The notes: generated by a model from the letters alone, not told the origin. A stretch of 44,131 bases of DNA from Patescibacteria group bacterium (GCA_023485865.1 JAMCZC010000035.1:1-44131), one strand, 5' to 3'; counted from the first letter of the stretch, positions 25,276 to 33,462 are shown. Numbers and translations are program-made.

Positions 25276-27891
25276 CCAAGGTATTTTCCTCAAGAGATAG
25301 AGCCGTACTGGCAAAAGGTTTGGAAAGAGCAGGGGATTTATAAGTTCAGCCCCGCTTCGCACAAGGCTTCGCGGGGTAAATATTATAACCTCGTTGAATT
25401 GCCATACCCGTCGGGCGACCTTCATTTTGGACACTGGTTTTCGTTTGTCCCCGCAGACGCCCACGCAAGATATAAGAGAATGAGCGGTTTTAATGTGTTT
25501 TTCCCAAACGGTTTTGACGCCTTCGGGCTTCCCGCTGAAAATGCAGCCATAAAACGGGGCGTGCACCCTAAAGACTGGACAATGAAAAACATCGAGAACA
25601 TGACCAAGCAATTTGGAACAATGGGGACAATGATTGATTGGAATTTTACCGCCATAACCTGTCTTCCGGAGTATTACAGATGGAATCAGTGGATATTTTT
25701 AAAAATGTTTGAAAAAGGAATTGCTTATAGAGGCAAGGCGTTGTCAAATTGGTGTCCGGTTGACCAGACGGTTTTGGCAAATGAACATATAGAAAACGGC
25801 TGTTGCTGGAGATGCGGAGCGGAAGTTATTCAAAAGGAAGTTGAGCAGTGGTTTTTAAAGATCACAGATTACGCAGATAAGCTTATTTGGTCTGAAAATA
25901 GCCGGGTCGTCGATCGCCAGCCACGCTTTTCGAATGATGCTCGCTCAAGTTTTCCAAAAAAACAATCTCAAACCCGCTCGCTAAGTGAAAGCCTTTCTTC
26001 AAATTTTAAAAATAAACCCAACAAAAGTGCGACGGCTTTCAATTCATCTCAAAGCGAACTGACTCCCTCCGATCAAAATAATCAATCATCAATCAACAAT
26101 CAACAATCAGCCGTTGATTGGCCAAAAGAGGTTAGGGAAGGGCAGAATAACTGGATTGGCAGGTCGGAAGGAATGCTCCTCGAATTTAAAATTGGAGAAG
26201 CGAAAGCTTCGATTGAAGTGTTTACAACCAGACCCGAAACAACAGATGGGGCTACTTTTTTGGTGGTTGCTCCGGAACACGAATTCGTAACTTCGTTACT
26301 CAATATAAAAGATAAAATATCGAATATAAAATATAAGGGAATTTTAGAATACGTTGGGGGAGCCAAGAAAAAGACCGAGATGGAGCGAAAAGAAGACAGA
26401 ACAAAGTCCGGAATTTTCAGCGGAGCTTATGTGAAAAATCCGGTAACGGGTAAAGATATTCCGGTTTGGGTTTCTGATTATGTTTTGGCAGGCTATGGTA
26501 CAGGAGCGATAATGGCAGTTCCATATGCAGATGAAAGAGACAGGGAATTTGCCGAAAAATTCGATCTTCCAATTACAGAAACTAAGTTCAACGCAAAGCC
26601 AAAGGGCAAAAAAAGGGTTAATTATCACCTTCGCGACTGGTCTGTTTCAAGACAGCGCTATTGGGGGACGCCAATCCCAATCATTTACTGTCATAACTGC
26701 TGGGAATCAAAATTAAAAATTAAAAATGAAAAATTAAAAATTGAATATGGAAGGACTTATATAGAGATGGATGGACAAGAATACGCAATGGTTCAGGTTC
26801 CGTTGGAAGATTTGCCAATTGAGCTTCCTTATGATGTTGATTACACGCCAAAAGGAAAGCCGCCCCTGGGAACAGACGAAGAGTGGCTTAACGTAAAATG
26901 TCCAAAATGCGGAGGACCGGCAAAAAGAGACGCGGAAACCCTGGATACTTTTTTTGATTCTGCCTGGTATTACTACCGCTATGTTTCTCCAAAATACGAA
27001 AAAGGGCCCTTCGACAAGCTCAGGGTAAAAGAACTTTTACCGGTTGACGTCTATTTCGGGGGAGCAGAGCATACCGTAGGCCACACTTTATACGCCAGAT
27101 TTTTCACCAAGTTTTTCAAAGATTTGGGGCTGGTGCCTTTTGACGAGTTTGCTTCAAAAAGAGTCCAGCATGGGGTAATTTTAGGGCCGGACGGCAACAG
27201 AATGAGCAAATCCCGGGGAAATGTTGTAAGCCCTGACGAGGTCGTAAAGGAATACGGTACCGACGCCTCAAGACTTTACCTTTGTTTTATGATGCCATAC
27301 GAAGCAACTGCACCTTGGTCAACATCTGCAATAAGCGGCATTTACAGGTTTTTAAAAAGAGTCTGGGATCTGCAATATGAGATTAAAAATAAAAAATTAA
27401 ATATAAAAAATGGATTAAGCAAAGAAGATTTAAGCCAGATGCATATAGCTATCAAAAAAGTGGGGGAAGATTTGGAAAATTTTCATTTCAATACCGCAGT
27501 CGCAGCCCTTATGACCTGGTTGAATTTTCTCTCGGCAAAAAAGGAAATTGCAAAAGAGGAGTACGAAACTTTTCTTAAACTTTTAAGTCCTTTTGCGCCC
27601 CATATCACAGAAGAACTTTGGCACTCGCTAAATCCGTCTGATAACTCCATCCATCTGGAAAGCTGGCCTAAATTTGACTCCAAATATCTTGTTGCGGATA
27701 AAGTATCTGTTGTCGTTCAGATAAACGGCAAGGTAAGGGACAGCATAAAAATCAAAAATCAAAAATCAAAAATCAAAAGTTACGTTGAGGAGGAAGCAAG
27801 AAAAAGCGGGAAGGTTAAGAGGTATCTGGAGGGAAAAGAGATAAAGAAGGTAATTTACGTAGAGGGCAGGATAATTAACTTTGTCATATAA
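25243..27891 (+). CDS. leuS: Leucyl-tRNA synthetase
   Basis: 882 residues, class I synthetase charging tRNA-Leu. HIGH-type motif H61-F-G-H64 after PYPSG; KMSKS-type motif MSKS at about 654-657. A zinc-ribbon cysteine set (WCPVD, CCWRCG) and a second CPKCGG are present. The editing domain shows FTTRPETTDG, VVAPEH and GTGAIMAVPYADERD. Odd points: about 75 extra residues (about 220-295, Ser/Gln-rich, ending in AATCAAC-type repeats) lie where DYADKL normally runs into DWPEKV-NWIGRSEG; the stretch after DERD up to VNYHLRDWSVSRQRYWG is shorter than usual; and in-frame heptamer repeats encode KLKIKNEKLKI, EIKNKKLNIKN and KIKNQKSKIKS. The start lies in a repeat with no Shine-Dalgarno. Confidence 0.95.
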   Translation: MKIKNLKFKIKPRYFPQEIEPYWQKVWKEQGIYKFSPASHKASRGKYYNLVELPYPSGDLHFGHWFSFVPADAHARYKRMSGFNVFFPNGFDAFGLPAENAAIKRGVHPKDWTMKNIENMTKQFGTMGTMIDWNFTAITCLPEYYRWNQWIFLKMFEKGIAYRGKALSNWCPVDQTVLANEHIENGCCWRCGAEVIQKEVEQWFLKITDYADKLIWSENSRVVDRQPRFSNDARSSFPKKQSQTRSLSESLSSNFKNKPNKSATAFNSSQSELTPSDQNNQSSINNQQSAVDWPKEVREGQNNWIGRSEGMLLEFKIGEAKASIEVFTTRPETTDGATFLVVAPEHEFVTSLLNIKDKISNIKYKGILEYVGGAKKKTEMERKEDRTKSGIFSGAYVKNPVTGKDIPVWVSDYVLAGYGTGAIMAVPYADERDREFAEKFDLPITETKFNAKPKGKKRVNYHLRDWSVSRQRYWGTPIPIIYCHNCWESKLKIKNEKLKIEYGRTYIEMDGQEYAMVQVPLEDLPIELPYDVDYTPKGKPPLGTDEEWLNVKCPKCGGPAKRDAETLDTFFDSAWYYYRYVSPKYEKGPFDKLRVKELLPVDVYFGGAEHTVGHTLYARFFTKFFKDLGLVPFDEFASKRVQHGVILGPDGNRMSKSRGNVVSPDEVVKEYGTDASRLYLCFMMPYEATAPWSTSAISGIYRFLKRVWDLQYEIKNKKLNIKNGLSKEDLSQMHIAIKKVGEDLENFHFNTAVAALMTWLNFLSAKKEIAKEEYETFLKLLSPFAPHITEELWHSLNPSDNSIHLESWPKFDSKYLVADKVSVVVQINGKVRDSIKIKNQKSKIKSYVEEEARKSGKVKRYLEGKEIKKVIYVEGRIINFVI
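25350..25376. repeat. GC-rich palindrome inside leuS
   Basis: CCCCGC at 25350-25355 pairs with GCGGGG at 25371-25376 around CTTCGCACAAGGCTTCG. It encodes SPASHKASRG just before the PYPSG-HFGH motif. Nearly the same palindrome lies in the giant gene at 14809-14834 on the other strand relative to coding. Confidence 0.6.
27745..27779 (+). repeat. ATCAAAA heptamer tract inside leuS
   Basis: Four to five ATCAAAA units encode IKIKNQKSKIKS near the C terminus of LeuRS, between NGKVRDS and YVEEEARK. Other leuS tracts: 26077-26110 (AATCAAC), 26709-26745 (AAATTAA) and 27380-27412. Confidence 0.75.
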
Positions 27892-27992
27892 TAATTTCAA
27901 ATTTCTAATTCTTAATTTGTAATCAAATCCAAAGCTCAAATTTTAAAAATTAAAACATTTATTGAAAATTTAAAATTTTAAATTAAAAATTT
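27892..27992. repeat. Family B AT-rich element between leuS and comEA
   Basis: Core AATCAAATCCAAAGCTCAAA flanked by complementary AAATTT/AATTTAAAA arms. It fills almost the whole 107-bp gap. Confidence 0.6.
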
Positions 27993-27998
27993 ACGCTT

Positions 27999-28646
27999 AT
28001 GCTTGAAATTGCCCGGCAAGCAGGAGAGAAATATTTGCCTGTTATCAAACAAAACCGGCTGCCTTTAGGCTTGGGATTGCTTGGTTTGATATTGTTTATA
28101 TATGGTTTGATAGCATTACTGGGTTCGGCCTCAAATAAGAGTGATCTTACATTTGAACCTGCTAAATCAGCCTCGGATAGCGCACAGACTAATACTCAAA
28201 ATATTGTGGTAGATGTGGAAGGAGCAGTTGTGAAGCCCGGAATATACTCTTTGGCTTTGGGCTCAAGGGTACAGGAGGCTTTGGTTTTAGCTTTAGGACT
28301 GTCCCAAACAGCCGACAGAAATTGGGTAGAGAAAAACCTCAACCTGGCTGCAAAATTAACCGACGGAGCAAAAATTTACATCCCAAGGCTTGGAGAGGTT
28401 CAAAATAACACAGCAAATTTTGTTCAAGGGGCAAGTTCCGGTACGGATACTATCACCTCAAGCGCGTTAATAAATGTAAATACAGCATCGGGAGCAGAGC
28501 TGGATACTTTGCCGGGAATAGGCGCTGCAACCGCCCAGAAAATTATCAATAACAGGCCGTATGCAAGCGTTGAAGAGCTTTTATCCAAAAAGGCGGTAAA
28601 CAGCAAGGTATTCTCGCAGATAAAAGACAAAGTCAGCGTGAACTGA
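27999..28646 (+). CDS. comEA: ComEA-like competence DNA-binding protein
   Basis: 215 residues. One N-terminal membrane segment (LGLGLLGLILFIYGLIALLG, about 27-46) anchors the protein with its bulk outside. Residues about 68-128 form an SLBB domain (VVDVEGAVVKPGIYSLALGS ... LTDGAKIYIPR). Residues about 150-215 form the paired helix-hairpin-helix DNA-binding module (INVNTASGAELDTLPGIGAA, KIINNRPYASVEELL). In other bacteria ComEA binds incoming double-stranded DNA for transport through ComEC, which lies just downstream here. The two are separated only by a hairpin element carrying an S23-like gene. Confidence 0.9.
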   Translation: MLEIARQAGEKYLPVIKQNRLPLGLGLLGLILFIYGLIALLGSASNKSDLTFEPAKSASDSAQTNTQNIVVDVEGAVVKPGIYSLALGSRVQEALVLALGLSQTADRNWVEKNLNLAAKLTDGAKIYIPRLGEVQNNTANFVQGASSGTDTITSSALINVNTASGAELDTLPGIGAATAQKIINNRPYASVEELLSKKAVNSKVFSQIKDKVSVN

Positions 28647-28648
28647 CA

Positions 28649-29110
28649 ATAAGCAAATAAGCAAATGACTAATATGCAAATAAATAATAAAATTACTAAT
28701 CAACAAGTAAAAGAAAGGGATATTCACGAGAGAATTTATAAGTTTGTTATACGGGTAATTGCCTTAACAAAATCTCTTCCAAAAAATCCTCAAAACGATG
28801 TAATAATTTATCAAATTGTTAAATCTGTAACCTCAATGGGTGCAAATGACCAGGAGGCAGATGGTTCTGAATCAAGAAAAGACTTTATAGCAAAATACTC
28901 AATAGTAAAGAAAGAAAATAAAGAAACCAATTATTGGTTAAGAGTTATTGGTGATACAAACCCCGCTATAAAAAAACGGATAGGAAATCTTCAGAATGAA
29001 GGATTAGAGCTAGTTAGAATTATATCTGCGATCATATTAAGCGCAAAGAGAAAAATTTAATTATTTGAAGATTCATTTGAAATTTGCTTATTTGCATATT
29101 TGCTTATTCT
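28649..29110. repeat. Hairpin element A7 enclosing an S23-like gene
   Basis: Left arm AATAAGCAAATAAGCAAATG (28649-28681) is complementary to the right arm ending TTTGCTTATTTGCATATTTG (29066-29110). The whole 131-codon S23-like gene sits between the arms, and its ATG lies in the left arm. This is the same layout as a 23S rRNA intervening sequence, but between comEA and comEC. Confidence 0.65.
28665..29060 (+). CDS. Four-helix-bundle (S23-like) protein inside a hairpin element
   Basis: 131 residues from ATG 28665; an alternative start is the ATG at 28674. The pattern ERIYKFVIRVIALTKSLPKN, IIYQIVKSVTSMGANDQEAD and ETNYWLRVIGDTN with LQNEGLELVRIISAIILSAK is the compact form of the four-helix-bundle/S23 family. 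It belongs to a different subgroup from the larger proteins at 15422-16069 and 39117-39671. Molecular role unknown. It has no visible link to competence, and its location between the arms of a dispersed hairpin repeat suggests it travels with that repeat. Confidence 0.8.
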   Translation: MTNMQINNKITNQQVKERDIHERIYKFVIRVIALTKSLPKNPQNDVIIYQIVKSVTSMGANDQEADGSESRKDFIAKYSIVKKENKETNYWLRVIGDTNPAIKKRIGNLQNEGLELVRIISAIILSAKRKI

Positions 29111-29115
29111 AAATC

Positions 29116-30429
29116 ATGCCCATTAAGTTTTTTATAGCTTTTTTGTTATTAGTATTGTCGGTCCGCTTTTTCTTCTTTTACTTGTCAAAATCAAATTATA
29201 GGGACGGACAGGAAATTAGTTTTGAGGCAGCGTTATTTTCCGAGCCTCAAGCTATAGGGAATTTTCAAAGATTTCCGCTTAGCCTTCCAACGGGAGAGAC
29301 TGTTTTTGTTACGGCGCCTGCATTCCCGGAGTATAAGTATGGTGATAGAGTAATGGTGTCAAGCCCCATAAGAATTTTACCTCGAGCCGGAGGCTTTCAG
29401 CCTCGCGCTCTCGAGGAGCAATCATACGGGGTAAGCACTCAAGCTGTTGAACCGCTAATCTCAAAAAGAATTTACACAATGTATTTTCCTAAAATTAGCC
29501 TTGTGAAACCTCAATTTAACCCACTTTTAGCAGTCACTGCCTTTATCCGCCAATCCGTAACAACTCGCTTCAATAACAATCTGCCTCCCGACTTATCCAG
29601 TCTATTGCTCGGAATTGTTTTTGGAATTAAAGCCCCGATGTCAGCTAATTTTCTGGGTAATCTAAGGATTGCCGGAGTAATGCACGTTATTGCCGCATCG
29701 GGAATGAATATTACCATGGTCGCGGGTTTCCTAAGTTCAATTTTCACGCTATTTTTAAGACGCCAGACGGCGCTTTTGGCCAGCATTATAGGAATTGTTT
29801 TCTATGCTTTTTTGGCCGGTATGCAGCCTTCAATAATTAGAGCGGCAATTATGGGAATTCTGGTTTTTTCCTCACAAATCCTGGGCCGGCAAAGCTTGGG
29901 TGCTTACGGACTTTTTCTGGCGGCGTTTATGATGCTCTTTATTTCTCCTGGATTAATTTCCGACGTTGGCTTCCAGTTGAGTTTCGCCGCAACGGCAGGA
30001 CTTTTGTATTTAAATCCCTTATTTGGCAGAGCAGGGAAGCTCAATAGTCTAATCAAGAGATTCCCTTTGTTGGAGGATCTTTTTATAACTTTCAGCGCTC
30101 AATTATCTACCTTACCGATTCTTTTGGCAACTTTCGGCACATATTCTCTTTGGTCAATACCCGCAAACGCTCTTGTTTTGTGGACCGTGCCGGTCTTAAT
30201 GATTTTAGGGGGAGTAGGGGCAATTTTAGGAATGATTTTTCTGCCCTTAGGTTCAATCTTAGTTTACTTTTGTCTTCCTCTACTTTTATATTTTCAAAAA
30301 ATAGTAATTTTCTTTAGTTCCTTGGGCGGAGTTTTGACGATTCGGAATTTACCCCTAACTTTTATTTTGGGTTATTATCTTCTCGTTTTGTCTTTTGTTT
30401 TTTACTTTTCAAAACCAAAAAAAAGCTAA
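29116..30429 (+). CDS. comEC: ComEC/Rec2-type DNA channel protein without the beta-lactamase-like domain
   Basis: 437 residues. A first membrane segment is followed by a beta-rich DUF4131/OB-like region (about 30-150), then the Competence domain with several membrane helices and the conserved stretch LLLGIVFGIKAPM ... LRIAGVMHVIAASGMNITMV and IRAAIMGILVFSSQILGRQS. It ends at KPKKS after the last helix, so the C-terminal metallo-beta-lactamase-like domain of longer ComEC proteins is missing. Residues about 90-101 (LPRAGGFQPRALEE) are encoded by a GC-rich palindrome and look inserted. With ComEA upstream it suggests DNA uptake. Confidence 0.88.
   Translation: MPIKFFIAFLLLVLSVRFFFFYLSKSNYRDGQEISFEAALFSEPQAIGNFQRFPLSLPTGETVFVTAPAFPEYKYGDRVMVSSPIRILPRAGGFQPRALEEQSYGVSTQAVEPLISKRIYTMYFPKISLVKPQFNPLLAVTAFIRQSVTTRFNNNLPPDLSSLLLGIVFGIKAPMSANFLGNLRIAGVMHVIAASGMNITMVAGFLSSIFTLFLRRQTALLASIIGIVFYAFLAGMQPSIIRAAIMGILVFSSQILGRQSLGAYGLFLAAFMMLFISPGLISDVGFQLSFAATAGLLYLNPLFGRAGKLNSLIKRFPLLEDLFITFSAQLSTLPILLATFGTYSLWSIPANALVLWTVPVLMILGGVGAILGMIFLPLGSILVYFCLPLLLYFQKIVIFFSSLGGVLTIRNLPLTFILGYYLLVLSFVFYFSKPKKS
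29380..29416. repeat. GC-rich palindrome inside comEC
   Basis: CCTCGAG at 29380-29386 pairs with CTCGAGG at 29410-29416, and GAGGC (29390-29394) with GCCTC (29400-29404) around TTTCA. It is in frame and encodes an Arg/Gly/Pro-rich loop. Confidence 0.6.
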
Positions 30430-30629
30430 AGCCTTCCGCCAAATTTTCATGAAAATCCTTTCGCGGGGCGAAAAATCTACCAACAAATGCTATTCTTTGA
30501 TATATTATGATTAATAAAACCGGTAAAAACGGGATTTTTGCCCAAAAATACTACAAGATAATTTAGCACTCAAAATTTAGAGTGCCACGTTTTAAAAATG
30601 CGGCCGGGCGGAGTTTTGGGGAAACATTT
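30430..30629. other. 200-bp spacer between convergent genes with palindromes
   Basis: Holds the palindrome ATTTTCATGAAAAT (30443-30456), a hairpin TTTCGC-ggg-GCGAAA (30459-30473) and a CIRCE-like inverted repeat (30563-30588). Any of these could act in termination for the convergent flanking genes, but none is followed by a clean T-run. Confidence 0.5.
30563..30588. promoter_or_regulatory. CIRCE-like inverted repeat without an adjacent heat-shock gene
   Basis: TTAGCACTC (30563-30571), 8 nt, then GAGTGCCAC (30580-30588). The HrcA operator CIRCE is TTAGCACTC-N9-GAGTGCTAA, so the left half is perfect, the right half matches in six of nine bases, and the spacer is one short. A GATAAT box lies just before it (30557-30562). 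No gene follows on either strand. Confidence 0.35.
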
Positions 30630-32360
30630 TCAATTTGCCCCGGCGGAAGTTGCGGCAAAAGGTCTTGTAAAAGTCTTATTCTGGTGGAAAACGTCATCCG
30701 AGAGGGGAAGCGTAAACGAAATAGTTGTACCCTGTCCTACGTCTGATTTGACCACAACTTGCCCCCCGTGAGCCTCAACAACGCCTTTAACGATATATAA
30801 TCCAAGTCCGGTGCCTTTCTTTTCCAGCTCATGAGGCGTTTTCCGTATCTGGTAAAACTTGGAAAAAAGGTCTTTTTGATCTTCCTCGGAAATGCCCATG
30901 CCGGTATCGGAAACCGAAACGGTTACGCTATCCGTGTTAATCTCTCCAAAAATAGTAATTTTGCCTGCCGAGGGGGTAAATTTAAGGCTGTTAGAGACCA
31001 GATTATTCAGTACCTGGGTAATCCTTGTCCGGTCAAAATTAACCTGGGGCAGGGACTTTGGCACATAAGAATTAATTTCTATGTTTTTCTTTATTGCCCG
31101 GGGAGAAAAGGCGTCCACAACTTCATTTATAAGCTGGTTTAAGTCATTTGGAGCTTTTTGTACAATAAATCTTCCCGCCTCAATTTTTGCCGCATCCAGA
31201 ACCGAGCCAATCTGCTCCAAAAGCACTTTAGCCTGGGAATCTATGATGCCAAGAAGTTGTTTTTGTTCGCTCTCTTTCAGCTTTTTTTCCTCGAGCATTA
31301 ATTCCGAGGAATCTTTGATGGCGGTTAACGGCGCTCTTAATTCATGGACCATCATATTGGTAAAGTCTTCTTTTATCCCGGAGAGGTTTTTTTCTATCGT
31401 AATATCGTGCATCAGAACAGAAACGCCTGTAATTTTTTGGATTTCTTCCGAATTAAAAACCGGCGTTAAGAAAATCTGAAAGGTGTTTTCTCCAATTACT
31501 ACCTCTTTTTCCTCAACAGCCTTTTTCGAAGTTACCGATTCGCTTATTTTTCCCAGTAAATCGTATTTTCCCGACATTTCATTCAAAATGTCGAGAATTG
31601 TGATGTTTTCTCTTTGGATATTTAAGAATTTCCTGGCCGCTTCATTTATTATCAGCAGTTTGTTTTTGTCATCAACCATAAAAACTCCGTCGGCAAGGCT
31701 TCCGATCATCGAAGTCAGCTTACTTTCTTCTACTTCGAGAACCTGACGAAGCCTCGTTAAGGCGTTTGATGCATTTTCCGTAATCTGGTAAAGGGTGGTT
31801 ACCGCGTCTTCTTTGTATAAATCCGGCGTAGTTGAGGAAACATTTATAAGTCCTGTGACCTTATTGTTAATAATAAGCGGGATATGAAAAAAAGAGGCTA
31901 AGGGGAGTTTATTTGCTTCATCCAAAGAAACTCCGGAAAGCGTTTGGTCAATGAATGTCGGTAAGTTTGGTAAAAGTGTCCCGATGGAGGCTAACATGCT
32001 CTTTCTTACCTGACTTATAAAAAGACTGCTTACGTTTTCTTCAACATAGGTTTTAAATATTAGCTTATCTTCCTTAACAACAATAGACGAAGCAGAAGAG
32101 TAGGAAAAAAGGTTTTTGAGACTTCCGGTGATAATATCAATTATTTGCTCAACGTCAAGGGAATAACTTATTTTATCCTGGATTTCTTTTAAAACAGAGA
32201 TTTGGTAGAGCTTCTGTTTGTCGATTTGCTGCTGTTTTTTGATCGCGTCCATTTTCCTTTTTTCATAGATTATCCATAAGAATAAACCAACGACCGAGAT
32301 TTTAACGAGATCATCTAACTTAATTAAGAGGATGTTTGAGGGGTTGAAAAATCCATTCAT
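30630..32360 (-). CDS. Sensor histidine kinase with GAF and PAS domains
   Basis: 576 residues. A short N-terminal membrane segment (LVKISVVGLFLWIIYEK) and a Lys/Gln-rich linker lead to a GAF-type domain (about 50-200), a PAS-type domain (about 215-325, ADGVFMVDDKNKLLIINEAA), HisKA with phospho-acceptor H339 in MMVHELRAPLTAIKD, and HATPase_c with N box RITQVLNNLVSNSLKF, G1 DTGMGISEED and G2 GTGLGLYIVKGVV. It autophosphorylates and would pass phosphate to a receiver, most simply the response regulator three genes upstream. The start codon overlaps the upstream stop (TAATG). The signal is unknown. Confidence 0.92.
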   Translation of the reverse strand: MNGFFNPSNILLIKLDDLVKISVVGLFLWIIYEKRKMDAIKKQQQIDKQKLYQISVLKEIQDKISYSLDVEQIIDIITGSLKNLFSYSSASSIVVKEDKLIFKTYVEENVSSLFISQVRKSMLASIGTLLPNLPTFIDQTLSGVSLDEANKLPLASFFHIPLIINNKVTGLINVSSTTPDLYKEDAVTTLYQITENASNALTRLRQVLEVEESKLTSMIGSLADGVFMVDDKNKLLIINEAARKFLNIQRENITILDILNEMSGKYDLLGKISESVTSKKAVEEKEVVIGENTFQIFLTPVFNSEEIQKITGVSVLMHDITIEKNLSGIKEDFTNMMVHELRAPLTAIKDSSELMLEEKKLKESEQKQLLGIIDSQAKVLLEQIGSVLDAAKIEAGRFIVQKAPNDLNQLINEVVDAFSPRAIKKNIEINSYVPKSLPQVNFDRTRITQVLNNLVSNSLKFTPSAGKITIFGEINTDSVTVSVSDTGMGISEEDQKDLFSKFYQIRKTPHELEKKGTGLGLYIVKGVVEAHGGQVVVKSDVGQGTTISFTLPLSDDVFHQNKTFTRPFAATSAGAN

Positions 32361-32704
32361 TATTTTGTAAGCGATTCAAGCTTATCGCCTGTTCTTTTAC
32401 TGCCGATAACAATAATATAGGTGCCAATTATAAAAAGAGGCGCTTTTATCAAAAGTAAAATATTGGTAAAACTTACGCTTGTAAATCCGGAAACCTGGAG
32501 GTACGATTCAAGCGCATCGACAAGAATGCCCCCGGCAATAAAAAATATACCTACGGCAATTGATTTAAATCCGCTGGCTAAAATCCCGCTTCCGAACTTT
32601 TTAGTAACGCCGACCATAATAAAACCTGCGGCAATTCCTGCAAGAACAGAAACAAAAGAACTTCCTTCGATGAATATTGTTAAAAGTTTTTGTGTATCTA
32701 TCAT
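32360..32704 (-). CDS. Small three-helix membrane protein of the two-component operon
   Basis: 114 residues with three hydrophobic segments (FVSVLAGIAAGFIMVGV, IAVGIFFIAGGILVDAL, ILLLIKAPLFIIGTYIIVIG) and no recognisable catalytic motif. It starts 1 nt after the preceding stop and overlaps the kinase start by 1 nt. I do not recognise the family. Tight packing with the kinase suggests a membrane partner or signal-input component, inferred from position alone. Confidence 0.65.
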   Translation of the reverse strand: MIDTQKLLTIFIEGSSFVSVLAGIAAGFIMVGVTKKFGSGILASGFKSIAVGIFFIAGGILVDALESYLQVSGFTSVSFTNILLLIKAPLFIIGTYIIVIGSKRTGDKLESLTK

Positions 32705-32705
32705 A

Positions 32706-33086
32706 CTAACCCTTAGTGCTTCCTAAAGCTTGATTTATGGCTTCTTGAGCGGCATTGGCCTTGGGTTCTTGAGGAGCAGGGGGGGGTGGCGCAGTGACCT
32801 GCGGGGGTTGTGTTAGATTCGCTCCTCCATCAGGATAAGCCGAAAGTAAGGGCTCCATGGTTTTTCTGACAATCAGGCCGGAAAGTTGAACGAATTGGTC
32901 AATCAACCCCTGGATAAGTTCCTGGGGAGGACCTTGGATTGCGGTAACCGTTCCGCTGTCGTCCACAACAAGTCCTTTAACATTTCTGGCCTTGGCAAGA
33001 GTTATCCCGGGTCCTAAGATTACCATTTGTTTCTGGATAACTTCCGTTAATAATTTTTTGTAATCGGTGTCTTGGGCAGGCTGCAT
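32706..33086 (-). CDS. Small hypothetical protein of the two-component operon
   Basis: 126 residues. Residues 1-85 are mixed alpha/beta (TDYKKLLTEVIQKQMVILGP, GLVVDDSGTVTAIQGPPQEL, IDQFVQLSGLIVRKTMEPL). The tail is Pro/Ala/Gln-rich (PPQVTAPPPPAPQEPKANAA) and probably disordered. No membrane segment and no known family recognised. It is spaced 1 nt from each neighbour, so it is part of the same transcript and may belong to the signalling complex. Confidence 0.65.
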   Translation of the reverse strand: MQPAQDTDYKKLLTEVIQKQMVILGPGITLAKARNVKGLVVDDSGTVTAIQGPPQELIQGLIDQFVQLSGLIVRKTMEPLLSAYPDGGANLTQPPQVTAPPPPAPQEPKANAAQEAINQALGSTKG

Positions 33087-33087
33087 A

Positions 33088-33462
33088 TTAATTTTGCCCT
33101 TTGCTTAGGGCGTTTTTAATCTTTTCAATTACGTCTTTTGGCTCAACCTGATATTTAAACACATAATCCGCCGCGCCGGCGTTAATTGCTTCTTTGACCA
33201 GTTCATCCTGACTAAAATTGGACAGTATAATTACCGGTATATTTTTTGTTTTATCATCAGTCTTAAGCTGTTTTAGAATGTCGTTTCCCGAATAGTCGGG
33301 TAAAACCTGATCGAGCAAAATAAGGTCAGGAGCTTCGGTTTTTGCCTTGTCCATACCTTCCTGTCCGGTGTTTTCGGCCATTACCTGAAAACCCTCTTTT
33401 GTAAGTGCGGCAGTAAAAATGGTGGTCAGCGCTTCGTCGTCGTCGATAAGAAGAATTTTCAT
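33088..33462 (-). CDS. Single-domain response regulator (receiver only)
   Basis: 124 residues from ATG 33462. The frame extends to 33579, but the added 39 residues (FAYLAFAYLSL) are translated repeat sequence and do not belong to a receiver. CheY-like features: acidic cluster D7-D8-D9, phospho-acceptor D51 in LILLDQVLPDYSG, Ser/Thr in IILSNFSQDE, and FKYQ for the conserved Lys. No output domain, so it must act through a partner protein. First gene of the operon ending in the histidine kinase. Confidence 0.9.
   Translation of the reverse strand: MKILLIDDDEALTTIFTAALTKEGFQVMAENTGQEGMDKAKTEAPDLILLDQVLPDYSGNDILKQLKTDDKTKNIPVIILSNFSQDELVKEAINAGAADYVFKYQVEPKDVIEKIKNALSKGQN

Noticed and set aside
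30458-30473. Intrinsic terminator after comEC
   Set aside because: The TTTCGC/GCGAAA hairpin is short and is not followed by a T-run on either strand.
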